NCBI GenBank assembly: GCA_019090365.1
Contig: JAHRWC010000391.1
Span: 1 to 5,479 of the forward strand
From: Flavobacteriaceae bacterium
GTDB taxonomy: Bacteria; Bacteroidota; Bacteroidia; Flavobacteriales; Flavobacteriaceae
Direction: 5' to 3'
DNA: 5,479 nt
The translations under genes were made by a program, and so were the position numbers. Each line of letters starts with the position of its first letter. Within the stretch, counting starts at the first letter, position 1. Below, one piece after another: positions 1 to 5,479 of the stretch. Below the pieces are notes generated by a model that did not search any database, was not told the origin of the DNA, and saw nothing but the letters and a program-made list of their open reading frames with translations.

Positions 1-873
1 GAATTTGCTGCTGCGGTCGATTATATATATAATTCAAACGGAAGAGTAATCATTACCGGAATTGGTAAAAGTGCAATAATCGCTACTAAGATTGTTGCTA
101 CATTAAATTCTACCGGTACTCCTGCTATTTTTATGCATGCTGCAGACGCTATTCATGGAGATCTTGGAACTATCCAAGATAATGATACAGTAATATGTAT
201 TTCAAAAAGTGGAAATACACCAGAAATTAAAGTATTAGTTCCATTAATTAAAGCTCGTGGAAATAAATTAATAGCTATTACATCAAATGGATCTTCAGCA
301 TTAACTAGGCAAGCTGATTTTGTACTACATGCCTATGTAGAAAAAGAAGCCTGTCCAAACAATCTAGCTCCAACTACTAGTACAACTGCTCAATTGGTTA
401 TTGGAGATGCTTTAGCGATGTGTCTATTAGATTTACATGGTTTTTCAAGTAAAGATTTCGCAAGATTTCATCCAGGAGGTTCATTAGGTAAAAAATTATA
501 TTTACGTGTTAGTGATTTAACTTCTATCAACGAAAAACCTCAAGTACATCCTGATACTGATGTTAGAGAAGTAATTGTTGAGATTACTGAAAAAATGTTA
601 GGAGTGACTGCAGTAGTTGAAGATGATAAAATTATTGGAATTATTACCGATGGTGATTTACGTAGGATGCTTTCAAAAGCAGATAGTTTTGAAGGATTAA
701 CTGCTAAGGATATTATGACTAAAAATCCGAAAAGTATTTCAAACGATGCTATGGCAGTTGAAGCTATCGAACTAATGGACAAACATGGAATCACTCAATT
801 ATTAGCTGAAGATAACAATCGCTATTGTGGTATGGTTCATATTCATAACCTAACAAAAGAAGGCATTATATAA
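1..873 (+). CDS. kdsD: Arabinose-5-phosphate isomerase (KdsD/KpsF/GutQ family), 5' truncated
   Basis: Converts ribulose 5-phosphate to arabinose 5-phosphate, the first step towards Kdo for lipopolysaccharide; a cytosolic enzyme. The reading frame is open from base 1, so the true start lies upstream; 290 residues remain. A SIS sugar-isomerase domain (about residues 1-165 of the fragment) carries GIGKS (20-24), AIHGDLG (50-56), SKSGNT (68-73) and HPGGSLG (157-163). Two CBS domains follow (about 168-224 and 235-289), the first ending in ITDGDLRR. K23, H52, E75, E116 and H157 correspond to K59, H88, E111, E152 and H193 of E. coli KdsD as I recall its numbering. The constant offset of 36 implies that about 36 N-terminal residues are missing and that the full length is about 326, normal for the family. 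The first ATG in the window (133) is internal to the SIS domain and is not the start. tatC follows 2 nt after the stop, which suggests co-transcription. GutQ or KpsF paralogues cannot be excluded, but the LPS-gene neighbourhood favours KdsD. Confidence 0.95.
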   Translation, partial: EFAAAVDYIYNSNGRVIITGIGKSAIIATKIVATLNSTGTPAIFMHAADAIHGDLGTIQDNDTVICISKSGNTPEIKVLVPLIKARGNKLIAITSNGSSALTRQADFVLHAYVEKEACPNNLAPTTSTTAQLVIGDALAMCLLDLHGFSSKDFARFHPGGSLGKKLYLRVSDLTSINEKPQVHPDTDVREVIVEITEKMLGVTAVVEDDKIIGIITDGDLRRMLSKADSFEGLTAKDIMTKNPKSISNDAMAVEAIELMDKHGITQLLAEDNNRYCGMVHIHNLTKEGII

Positions 874-875
874 AA

Positions 876-1724
876 GTGGAAAGCCAAAAAAAAATAGGCA
901 TAGAAAAAGAAATGTCATTTCTTGATCATTTAGAAGAATTACGCTGGCATTTAATTCGTTCAACATTTGCTATTGTAATTTTTGCTTCAATTGCATTTCT
1001 AGCGAAAGATTTTATATTCGACGTATTACTTTTTGGCCCCAAAAAAGCAGATTTCCCAACCTATAAATTATTGTGTAAAATTGCTAACGCAATAGGCTTT
1101 AAAGAAAGTTTCTGTTTTACTGAACTTCCTTTTAGAATTCAAAGTAGAACGATGGCTGGTCAATTTTCAGCCCATTTATGGACTTCTATAACTGCAGGGT
1201 TTATTATTGCCTTTCCTTATGTACTATATGAATTTTGGAAATTTATAAGCCCGGGATTAAGAAACAATGAACGTAAAAGCTCTAAAGGGTTTATTTTTAT
1301 TGCATCGTTTCTTTTCTTTTTAGGTGTATTATTTGGCTATTATGTTGTAACCCCACTATCGATTAACTTTTTAGGTTCTTATCAAGTAAGTGATCAGGTT
1401 TTTAATGACTTCGATTTAAGCAGTTATATTGGCTTAGTAAGAGCTTCAGCATTAGCTAGCGGACTTATATTTGAGCTTCCAATAATAATCTATATCCTAA
1501 CAAAAATTGGAGTTGTCACTCCGCAAATACTAAGGAAATATCGAAAATTTGCATTAGTAATTGTATTAATTATTTCAGCAATTATTACTCCACCAGATAT
1601 TGCAAGTCAAGTGATTGTGACTATACCTGTTGTTGTTTTATATGAAATAAGTATTTTTATTTCAAAGTCAGTGATTCGAAAACAAAATAAAAAATTAAAA
1701 AAACAAAAGGCAGAAGGCAATTAA
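876..1724 (+). CDS. tatC: Sec-independent protein translocase TatC
   Basis: Inner-membrane core of the twin-arginine translocase; it binds the RR signal peptide of folded precursors and recruits TatA-type subunits. The 282-residue product has the six-helix TatC layout (about 27-43, 103-122, 138-160, 188-208, 224-237, 242-262) and ends in a lysine-rich cytosolic tail. Conserved family features are visible: HLEELR (18-23), P85, the FWKFISPGL...E loop with F123 and E132 (F94 and E103 in E. coli), E200 in helix 4 (E170) and TPPD with D241 (D211). The first periplasmic loop is longer than in E. coli and holds two cysteines, C67 and C80. The start chosen is GTG 876, 2 nt after the kdsD stop, which fits translational coupling. 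An ATG at 912 (MSFLDHLEELR) would also leave every conserved element intact and cannot be excluded. No tatA/tatB-like gene is present in the window. Confidence 0.98.
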   Translation: MESQKKIGIEKEMSFLDHLEELRWHLIRSTFAIVIFASIAFLAKDFIFDVLLFGPKKADFPTYKLLCKIANAIGFKESFCFTELPFRIQSRTMAGQFSAHLWTSITAGFIIAFPYVLYEFWKFISPGLRNNERKSSKGFIFIASFLFFLGVLFGYYVVTPLSINFLGSYQVSDQVFNDFDLSSYIGLVRASALASGLIFELPIIIYILTKIGVVTPQILRKYRKFALVIVLIISAIITPPDIASQVIVTIPVVVLYEISIFISKSVIRKQNKKLKKQKAEGN

Positions 1725-1741
1725 TGATAATATCATCATAA

Positions 1742-1759
1742 TTTTTTCTTCGGAAAGAA
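1742..1759 (+). other. Short hairpin with a cUUCGg tetraloop in the tatC-lptB gap
   Basis: Bases 1742-1748 (TTTTTTC) pair with 1753-1759 (GAAAGAA) through 7 base pairs, one of them U-G, closing on the loop TTCG (1749-1752). C(UUCG)G is a well-known extra-stable RNA tetraloop. The stem is A/U-rich and no clear T-run follows on the plus strand, so this is not a convincing intrinsic terminator. It could mark a weak terminator, an RNA processing or stability point between tatC and lptB, or be chance. Seen in sequence; function is inference. Confidence 0.35.
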
Positions 1760-1798
1760 ATATATTACTTTTAACTCCGTTCCACTACAAAATACCCT

Positions 1799-2539
1799 AT
1801 GAAATTAAAAGCTGAAAATTTAGTTAAATCTTATAAAGGAAGAAAAGTAGTAAAAGGTATTTCTGTGGAAGTAAACCAAGGAGAAATTGTTGGTTTATTA
1901 GGTCCAAATGGAGCAGGGAAAACAACTTCATTCTATATGATTGTTGGTTTAATTAAACCTAATGGAGGACAAATATTTCTAGATAATACAGAGATTACTA
2001 AATTTCCAATGTATAAAAGAGCTCAAAATGGTATTGGGTACTTAGCTCAAGAAGCTTCTGTTTTCAGGAAATTAAGTATTGAGGATAATATTTTAAGTGT
2101 TTTACAATTAACAAAATTATCTAAAAAAGAACAAGTTCATAAAATGGAGTCTTTAATTGAAGAATTTGGACTTGGTCATATTCGAAAAAGTAGAGGTGAC
2201 CTTTTAAGTGGTGGTGAAAGAAGACGTACAGAAATTGCTCGTGCATTAGCTACCGATCCAAATTTCATTTTACTTGATGAACCTTTTGCAGGTGTTGATC
2301 CTGTAGCAGTAGAAGACATTCAGGGAATTGTAGCACGTTTAAAAAATAAAAATATCGGTATTCTAATTACCGATCATAATGTGCAAGAAACCCTAGCAAT
2401 CACAGACCGCACCTATCTAATGTTTGAAGGTAGTATTTTAAAACATGGAGTACCTGAAGAGCTTGCAGAAGACGAAATGGTTCGAAAAGTATACCTTGGA
2501 AAAAACTTCGAACTAAGAAAGAAAAAGCTAGATTTTTAA
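1799..2539 (+). CDS. lptB: LPS export ABC transporter ATP-binding protein LptB
   Basis: Cytosolic ATPase of the LptB2FG complex, which extracts lipopolysaccharide from the inner membrane and pushes it across the periplasm over the Lpt bridge. The product is 246 residues, close to E. coli LptB. Visible motifs in order are Walker A GPNGAGKT (35-42), Q-loop Q84, the exact signature LSGGERRR (136-143), Walker B ending [11 protein letters not shown] with catalytic E161, and H-loop H193 in TDHNV. The LSGGERRR signature and the DEPFAGVDP run are typical of LptB rather than of other ABC ATPases, including amino-acid importers. The start is ATG 1799; the product begins [12 protein letters not shown], as expected for the family. 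A 74-nt gap separates it from tatC, so it may share the kdsD-tatC transcript or have its own promoter; no convincing promoter consensus was found. lptF, lptG, lptC and lptA are not in the window. Confidence 0.96.
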   Translation: MKLKAENLVKSYKGRKVVKGISVEVNQGEIVGLLGPNGAGKTTSFYMIVGLIKPNGGQIFLDNTEITKFPMYKRAQNGIGYLAQEASVFRKLSIEDNILSVLQLTKLSKKEQVHKMESLIEEFGLGHIRKSRGDLLSGGERRRTEIARALATDPNFILLDEPFAGVDPVAVEDIQGIVARLKNKNIGILITDHNVQETLAITDRTYLMFEGSILKHGVPEELAEDEMVRKVYLGKNFELRKKKLDF

Positions 2540-2570
2540 TTCACCTCTATATTTTATTTAACTTTTTATT

Positions 2571-2600
2571 AAATGAATTTGTGTAACAAATTTTCATTTG
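2571..2600 (+). promoter_or_regulatory. Overlapping alternative hairpins upstream of the ABC exporter
   Basis: Bases 2571-2581 (AAATGAATTTG) can pair with 2587-2599 (CAAATTTTCATTT) across the 5-nt loop TGTAA, giving 11 base pairs with a 2-nt bulge. The inner part, AATTTG with CAAATT, is perfect. The segment CAAAT (2587-2591) can instead pair with the downstream ATTTG (2596-2600) over a 4-nt loop, so the two folds exclude each other. No T-run follows, so this is not a standard terminator. The steps TGAATTTG (2574-2581) and TTCATTTG (2593-2600) are each one base from the Bacteroidota -7 consensus TAnnTTTG, so the element may overlap a promoter. It is the only structured part of the 100-nt spacer between lptB and the exporter. 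Function is inferred. Confidence 0.35.
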
Positions 2601-2639
2601 CATCGTCGTACTTAAAACAAATTACTAAACAAACCAATT

Positions 2640-3539
2640 GTGAATCATATACTAACCTTATCAAATCTTACGAAGAAATTCGGCGCCTTAACCGCAGTAG
2701 ATAATTTATCAGTTACCATAGAAAAAGGTAATGTTTACGGAATATTAGGACCTAACGGAAGTGGTAAATCTACAACACTAGGAATTGTATTAAACGTAGT
2801 CAATAAAACCAAAGGAGAATTTCATTGGTTCGACGGTAATGGAACGACACATGAAGCCCTAAAGAAAGTAGGTGCTATTATCGAGCGTCCTAATTTTTAT
2901 CCATATATGACTGCTAAGCAAAACTTAAATCTTGTTTGCAAAATTAAAGATGTATCTACAGATAAAGTAGATGAAAAGCTAGATGTCGTTGGATTGTTAG
3001 ATAGAAAAGATAGTAAATTTAGCACATTTTCATTAGGAATGAAACAAAGACTTGCTATTGCTTCTGCCCTATTAAATGACCCTGAAATTTTAATATTAGA
3101 TGAACCTACTAATGGATTAGACCCTCAAGGTATTCACCAAATTAGAGGTATTATTAAAAAAATTGCTGCAGAAGGAACTACCATTTTATTAGCTTCACAT
3201 TTACTTGATGAAGTTGAAAAAGTATGCACTCATGTTGTTATTTTAAGAAAAGGAAAAAGCCTTTATTCTGGTAGTGTTGAAAACATGAATGCAAGTCATG
3301 GATTTTTCACTTTACAAAGTAATGATTTGGATGCTTTAGAAAACATACTTTCTAATCATGAAAATTTTGGGAGTATTGAAAGAGAAAATGATATGCTCAT
3401 CGCATATTTAAAAACACCGATGGATGGTTCAGAATTAAATAAATTTCTTTTTGAGAAGGGCATTAATTTATCTTATTTAGTCCATAGAAAAGAAAGTTTA
3501 GAAGAACAGTTCCTTGAAATTACTAAAAACCAAAACTAA
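2640..3539 (+). CDS. ABC exporter ATP-binding protein (BcrA/NatA-like, ABC-2 type)
   Basis: Nucleotide-binding subunit of an ABC-2 exporter; it would hydrolyse ATP at the cytosolic face and work with the permease that follows 5 nt downstream. The 299-residue product has Walker A GPNGSGKS (37-44), Walker B EILILDEPTNGLDP with catalytic E155, and H-loop H187 in ASHLLDEV. Two motifs deviate from the textbook: the Q-loop position holds E82 (IIERPNFYP), as in bacitracin and lantibiotic self-protection ATPases, and the signature reads FSLGMKQR (130-137) in place of LSGGQ. After about residue 215 comes a C-terminal accessory region of about 85 residues, usual for this subfamily. The start must be GTG 2640: an in-frame stop lies at 2613-2615, no ATG or TTG codon lies between, and the next in-frame methionine is inside the ATPase core. 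The substrate is unknown; immunity or lipid/peptide export are possible, none proven. Confidence 0.93.
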   Translation: MNHILTLSNLTKKFGALTAVDNLSVTIEKGNVYGILGPNGSGKSTTLGIVLNVVNKTKGEFHWFDGNGTTHEALKKVGAIIERPNFYPYMTAKQNLNLVCKIKDVSTDKVDEKLDVVGLLDRKDSKFSTFSLGMKQRLAIASALLNDPEILILDEPTNGLDPQGIHQIRGIIKKIAAEGTTILLASHLLDEVEKVCTHVVILRKGKSLYSGSVENMNASHGFFTLQSNDLDALENILSNHENFGSIERENDMLIAYLKTPMDGSELNKFLFEKGINLSYLVHRKESLEEQFLEITKNQN

Positions 3540-3544
3540 CATCC

Positions 3545-4384
3545 ATGTTTCGACTACTAACTATAGAATTACATAAACTTAAATATAACAAATCGGCAAA
3601 AGTAATTTCGATTGTATATTTTTCATTAATATGCTTTATTGCATTTATTGTTTCGATTGAATTTAACTTTGGAGGTGTTAACTTTAGAGTTGCGGATCAA
3701 GGAATTTTTAATTTTCCTTATGTCTGGCATTTTAATTCATGGATGACGGCATGGCTTAAAATTTTCTTTGCAATTGTTATTGTATCCATTGTTGCAAATG
3801 AATATAGCAATAGAACCTTAAAACAGAACTTAATAGATGGCTTGAGTAAAAGAGAATTCTTAACCTCTAAAGTATTAACTGTTTTGTTATTTTCATTTAT
3901 TTCAACGATATTCTTATTTGCAATCTCATTAATTTTAGGTTTAATTTTTTCAGATTACAATGAGTTCTCAATTATTTTTAGTGATTTAGAATACCTATTT
4001 GCATACTTTTTAAAACTATTTAGCTTTTTTAGCTTCTGTATGTTCATTGCATTTCTGGTTAAAAAATCAGCATTTGCCCTAGGGTTTTTAGGTTTATGGC
4101 AAGTAATAGAAGGTCTAATTGCGATCTTATTTCAGTACATAAAAGTTAAAACAGGAACCGATCTATTTGAATCTGTTTATAATTTTCTTCCTTTAAATGC
4201 AATGTCAGATTTAATTGAAGAACCTTTCACAAGATTAGGTGCAGTACAATCTGTTGCTACACAATTAGGAGAAGATATTAGTTCAAACTATGAGGTTCCA
4301 ATACTAAGTGTATTAATTGTTATGGCTTGGTCTGCGTTATTTATTTACTGGTCGTATCTAATATTAAAGAAAAGAGATTTATAA
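3545..4384 (+). CDS. ABC-2 family transporter permease
   Basis: Inner-membrane subunit of the exporter whose ATPase lies 5 nt upstream; the tight spacing indicates one operon. The 279-residue product has about six hydrophobic helices (roughly residues 18-38, 66-84, 108-136, 150-172, 175-198 and 252-274). The N-terminal cytosolic helix (FRLLTIELHKLKYNK) and the loop after helix 2 (NEYSNRTLKQNLIDGLSKRE, 85-104) are typical of BcrB/NatB-like ABC-2 permeases, where this loop probably couples to the ATPase. A soluble, presumably periplasmic stretch (about 199-251) separates helices 5 and 6. The protein ends in LKKRDL, a basic cytosolic tail common in this family. The start is ATG 3545. One permease gene with one ATPase gene suggests a homodimeric pore. 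The sequence gives no hint of the substrate. Confidence 0.9.
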   Translation: MFRLLTIELHKLKYNKSAKVISIVYFSLICFIAFIVSIEFNFGGVNFRVADQGIFNFPYVWHFNSWMTAWLKIFFAIVIVSIVANEYSNRTLKQNLIDGLSKREFLTSKVLTVLLFSFISTIFLFAISLILGLIFSDYNEFSIIFSDLEYLFAYFLKLFSFFSFCMFIAFLVKKSAFALGFLGLWQVIEGLIAILFQYIKVKTGTDLFESVYNFLPLNAMSDLIEEPFTRLGAVQSVATQLGEDISSNYEVPILSVLIVMAWSALFIYWSYLILKKRDL

Positions 4385-4400
4385 TCTGACTCCTTTTCTA

Positions 4401-4451
4401 ATATCAATTTTTAAGTAAAATATTACGTATATTGAGCTTAAAAATTGGTAT
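4401..4451 (+). promoter_or_regulatory. Long inverted repeat reaching the start codon of the secreted-protein gene
   Basis: CAATTTTTAAG (4405-4415) and CTTAAAAATTG (4437-4447) are perfect 11-base inverted copies around a 21-nt loop. The pairing extends outward through ATAT (4401-4404) with GTAT (4448-4451), with one T-G pair, giving about 15 pairs. The right arm ends on the first two bases of the ATG at 4450. The loop itself holds AATAT-TACGT-ATATT (4419-4433), a second small palindrome with TACGTA at its centre. As RNA this could hide the start codon; as DNA it could be a binding site for a dimeric regulator; it could also end transcription from the exporter operon, although no G/C-rich stem or T-tail is present. 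The repeat is seen directly; the role is inference. Confidence 0.5.
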
Positions 4452-5479
4452 GAGTTTAATTAAAAAGAATAGTCTTTTACTTTTTCTATTATTCCCTTTT
4501 TTACTTGCTGCTCAAGATGTTTCATTATACCAACAATTTAATGGACACTACGATTATAAAGCCTTCGGAAACACACTCAATTTAATTGAAAACACAGGAG
4601 GAAATAATATTTGTGAAATCTTATCAGAAAGCAGTGCCGATTTTCAATTAGAAACTAATCAGACAATTGTTGCTGCCTATTTATATTGGGCAGGAAGTAG
4701 TATTACAAATGATACTGAAGTTTCTTTAAATGGAACTTTAATTCAGGCAGAAAGAGAGTTTAATGACATCTTAAATAATCTTCAATTCTTTGCTGCCTTT
4801 GCAGATATCACTGAATATCTTATCGCAAATGGAAATGATACTTATACTTTTTCAGATTTAGATATAGACATTACTCCCTATTGTTCTAACACTACAAACT
4901 TTGGAGGTTGGGCAGTAAGTGTAATTTATGAAGATAGTACACTTCCTCAAAATCAAATAAATGTATTTGACGGACTTCAAAGTGTTTCAGCTTTAAATAA
5001 TTCAATCACAATCACACTCGAAAATTTATTAGTGGTAGACAATGAAGGAGCTAAAATAGGTTTTATTGCTTGGGAAGGTGATCAATCTCTTGCCAATGGA
5101 GAAACACTACAAATAAATGGAAATCCAATTAGTAACCCTCCTTTAAATCCTGAGGATAATGCATTTAATAGTACAAATAGTTTTACTGGATCAAATACAA
5201 TGTTTAACATGGATATCGATTTTTACGATATTGAGAATAACATTAATCCAGGCGATACATCAGCAACCGTTACTTTAACATCGTTACAAGATTTTGTAAT
5301 GGTAAATAATATTATCACCGTATTAAATGTAGAATTACCAGATGCAACAATAAGTATTAATACCATAAATGGAGGTTTAGAATGTGGAGATAGAAATCTA
5401 GAAATAGATTATACTGTTTATAATTCAGAAAGTACATCTTCATTACCTGCAAACACTCCTATTGCATTTTATGCCAATA
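4450..5479 (+). CDS. Large secreted/surface protein, probable T9SS type B cargo, 3' truncated
   Basis: An open frame from ATG 4450 runs without a stop to the window end (343 codons). Residues 1-21 form a clear signal peptide: a KK pair (5-6), a leucine/phenylalanine-rich core, then LLAA before Q22, which looks like a signal peptidase I site with no lipobox cysteine. The mature part is rich in N, T, S and D, with alternating hydrophobic beta-strand patterns. Recognisable blocks are AAYLYWAGS (75-83), FFAAFADITEYL (114-125), NFGGWAVSVIYED (150-162), GFIAWEGD (204-211) and QDFVMVNNIITVLN (280-293). After about residue 297 a second module begins (DATISIN ... LEIDYTVYN), resembling CARDB-like repeats. 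From memory these blocks head long flavobacterial proteins annotated as having a gliding-motility-associated or type B T9SS C-terminal sorting domain. That C-terminus lies outside the window, so T9SS export is inferred. Cysteines are few: C55, C145, C312. No enzyme motif was recognised; an adhesin or surface-layer role is possible. Confidence 0.85.
   Translation, partial: MSLIKKNSLLLFLLFPFLLAAQDVSLYQQFNGHYDYKAFGNTLNLIENTGGNNICEILSESSADFQLETNQTIVAAYLYWAGSSITNDTEVSLNGTLIQAEREFNDILNNLQFFAAFADITEYLIANGNDTYTFSDLDIDITPYCSNTTNFGGWAVSVIYEDSTLPQNQINVFDGLQSVSALNNSITITLENLLVVDNEGAKIGFIAWEGDQSLANGETLQINGNPISNPPLNPEDNAFNSTNSFTGSNTMFNMDIDFYDIENNINPGDTSATVTLTSLQDFVMVNNIITVLNVELPDATISINTINGGLECGDRNLEIDYTVYNSESTSSLPANTPIAFYAN

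Noticed and set aside
540..794. An 84-codon open frame on the minus strand inside kdsD
   Set aside because: It lies fully within the CBS-domain part of kdsD, and its serine/isoleucine-rich product has the low-complexity look of an antisense shadow. No family is recognisable.
133..873. ATG 133 as the start of the isomerase
   Set aside because: The frame is open back to base 1 and encodes the conserved GIGKS motif, so the gene is cut by the window edge rather than starting at 133.
1724..1736. Small palindrome ATGAT-AAT-ATCAT at the tatC stop, near a T-run, as a possible terminator
   Set aside because: The stem is only 5 A/T-rich pairs and the T-run is not directly attached, so chance is the simplest explanation in DNA of this composition.
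2540..2570. T-rich stretch after lptB as an intrinsic terminator
   Set aside because: There is no G/C-containing stem before the T-runs; only weak TTTAA/TTAAA pairing is possible.
2640..4384. The ABC-2 exporter as the LptFG partner of lptB
   Set aside because: It has its own dedicated ATPase, and the permease lacks the LptF/LptG layout with a large periplasmic jellyroll domain; adjacency to lptB is not evidence of a shared complex.
1..5479. A defence island, CRISPR array, transposon or prophage
   Set aside because: There are no direct-repeat arrays, transposase, integrase or phage genes, and no obvious change in base composition; the gene content is envelope and transport.

Overview
The window is AT-rich DNA from a member of the Bacteroidota, most likely a marine or freshwater flavobacterium. 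Four signs point there: the codon use is A/T-heavy, no start codon has a clear Shine-Dalgarno, the TatC has a long first periplasmic loop as I recall from that phylum, and the last gene encodes the N-terminus of a large secreted protein of the kind flavobacteria export by the type IX secretion system (T9SS). All six genes lie on the plus strand, and two of them are cut by the window edges.

Region 1 (1-2539) holds core envelope genes. It starts with kdsD (5' truncated), which makes arabinose 5-phosphate for the Kdo of lipopolysaccharide (LPS). Next comes tatC, the twin-arginine translocase core, which starts 2 nt after the kdsD stop. After a 74-nt gap follows lptB, the ATPase that drives LPS export. 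kdsD and lptB serve the same LPS pathway and are also close neighbours in E. coli; tatC sits between them here. All known catalytic positions that I could check in these three proteins are present.

Region 2 (2540-4384) starts with a 100-nt spacer that holds overlapping, mutually exclusive small hairpins. It then carries a two-gene ABC-2 type exporter: an ATPase with a GTG start, a glutamate in place of the Q-loop glutamine and a degenerate signature motif, followed 5 nt later by a six-helix permease. The substrate cannot be told from the sequence.

Region 3 (4385-5479) is a 65-nt spacer with a long inverted repeat whose right arm reaches the start codon of the next gene. That gene is open to the window end (343 codons seen) and encodes a signal-peptide-bearing surface or secreted protein. 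No RNA genes, CRISPR arrays, insertion sequences or prophage traces were seen. This is mostly an ordinary housekeeping region; the best leads are the non-coding inverted repeats and a few protein details.
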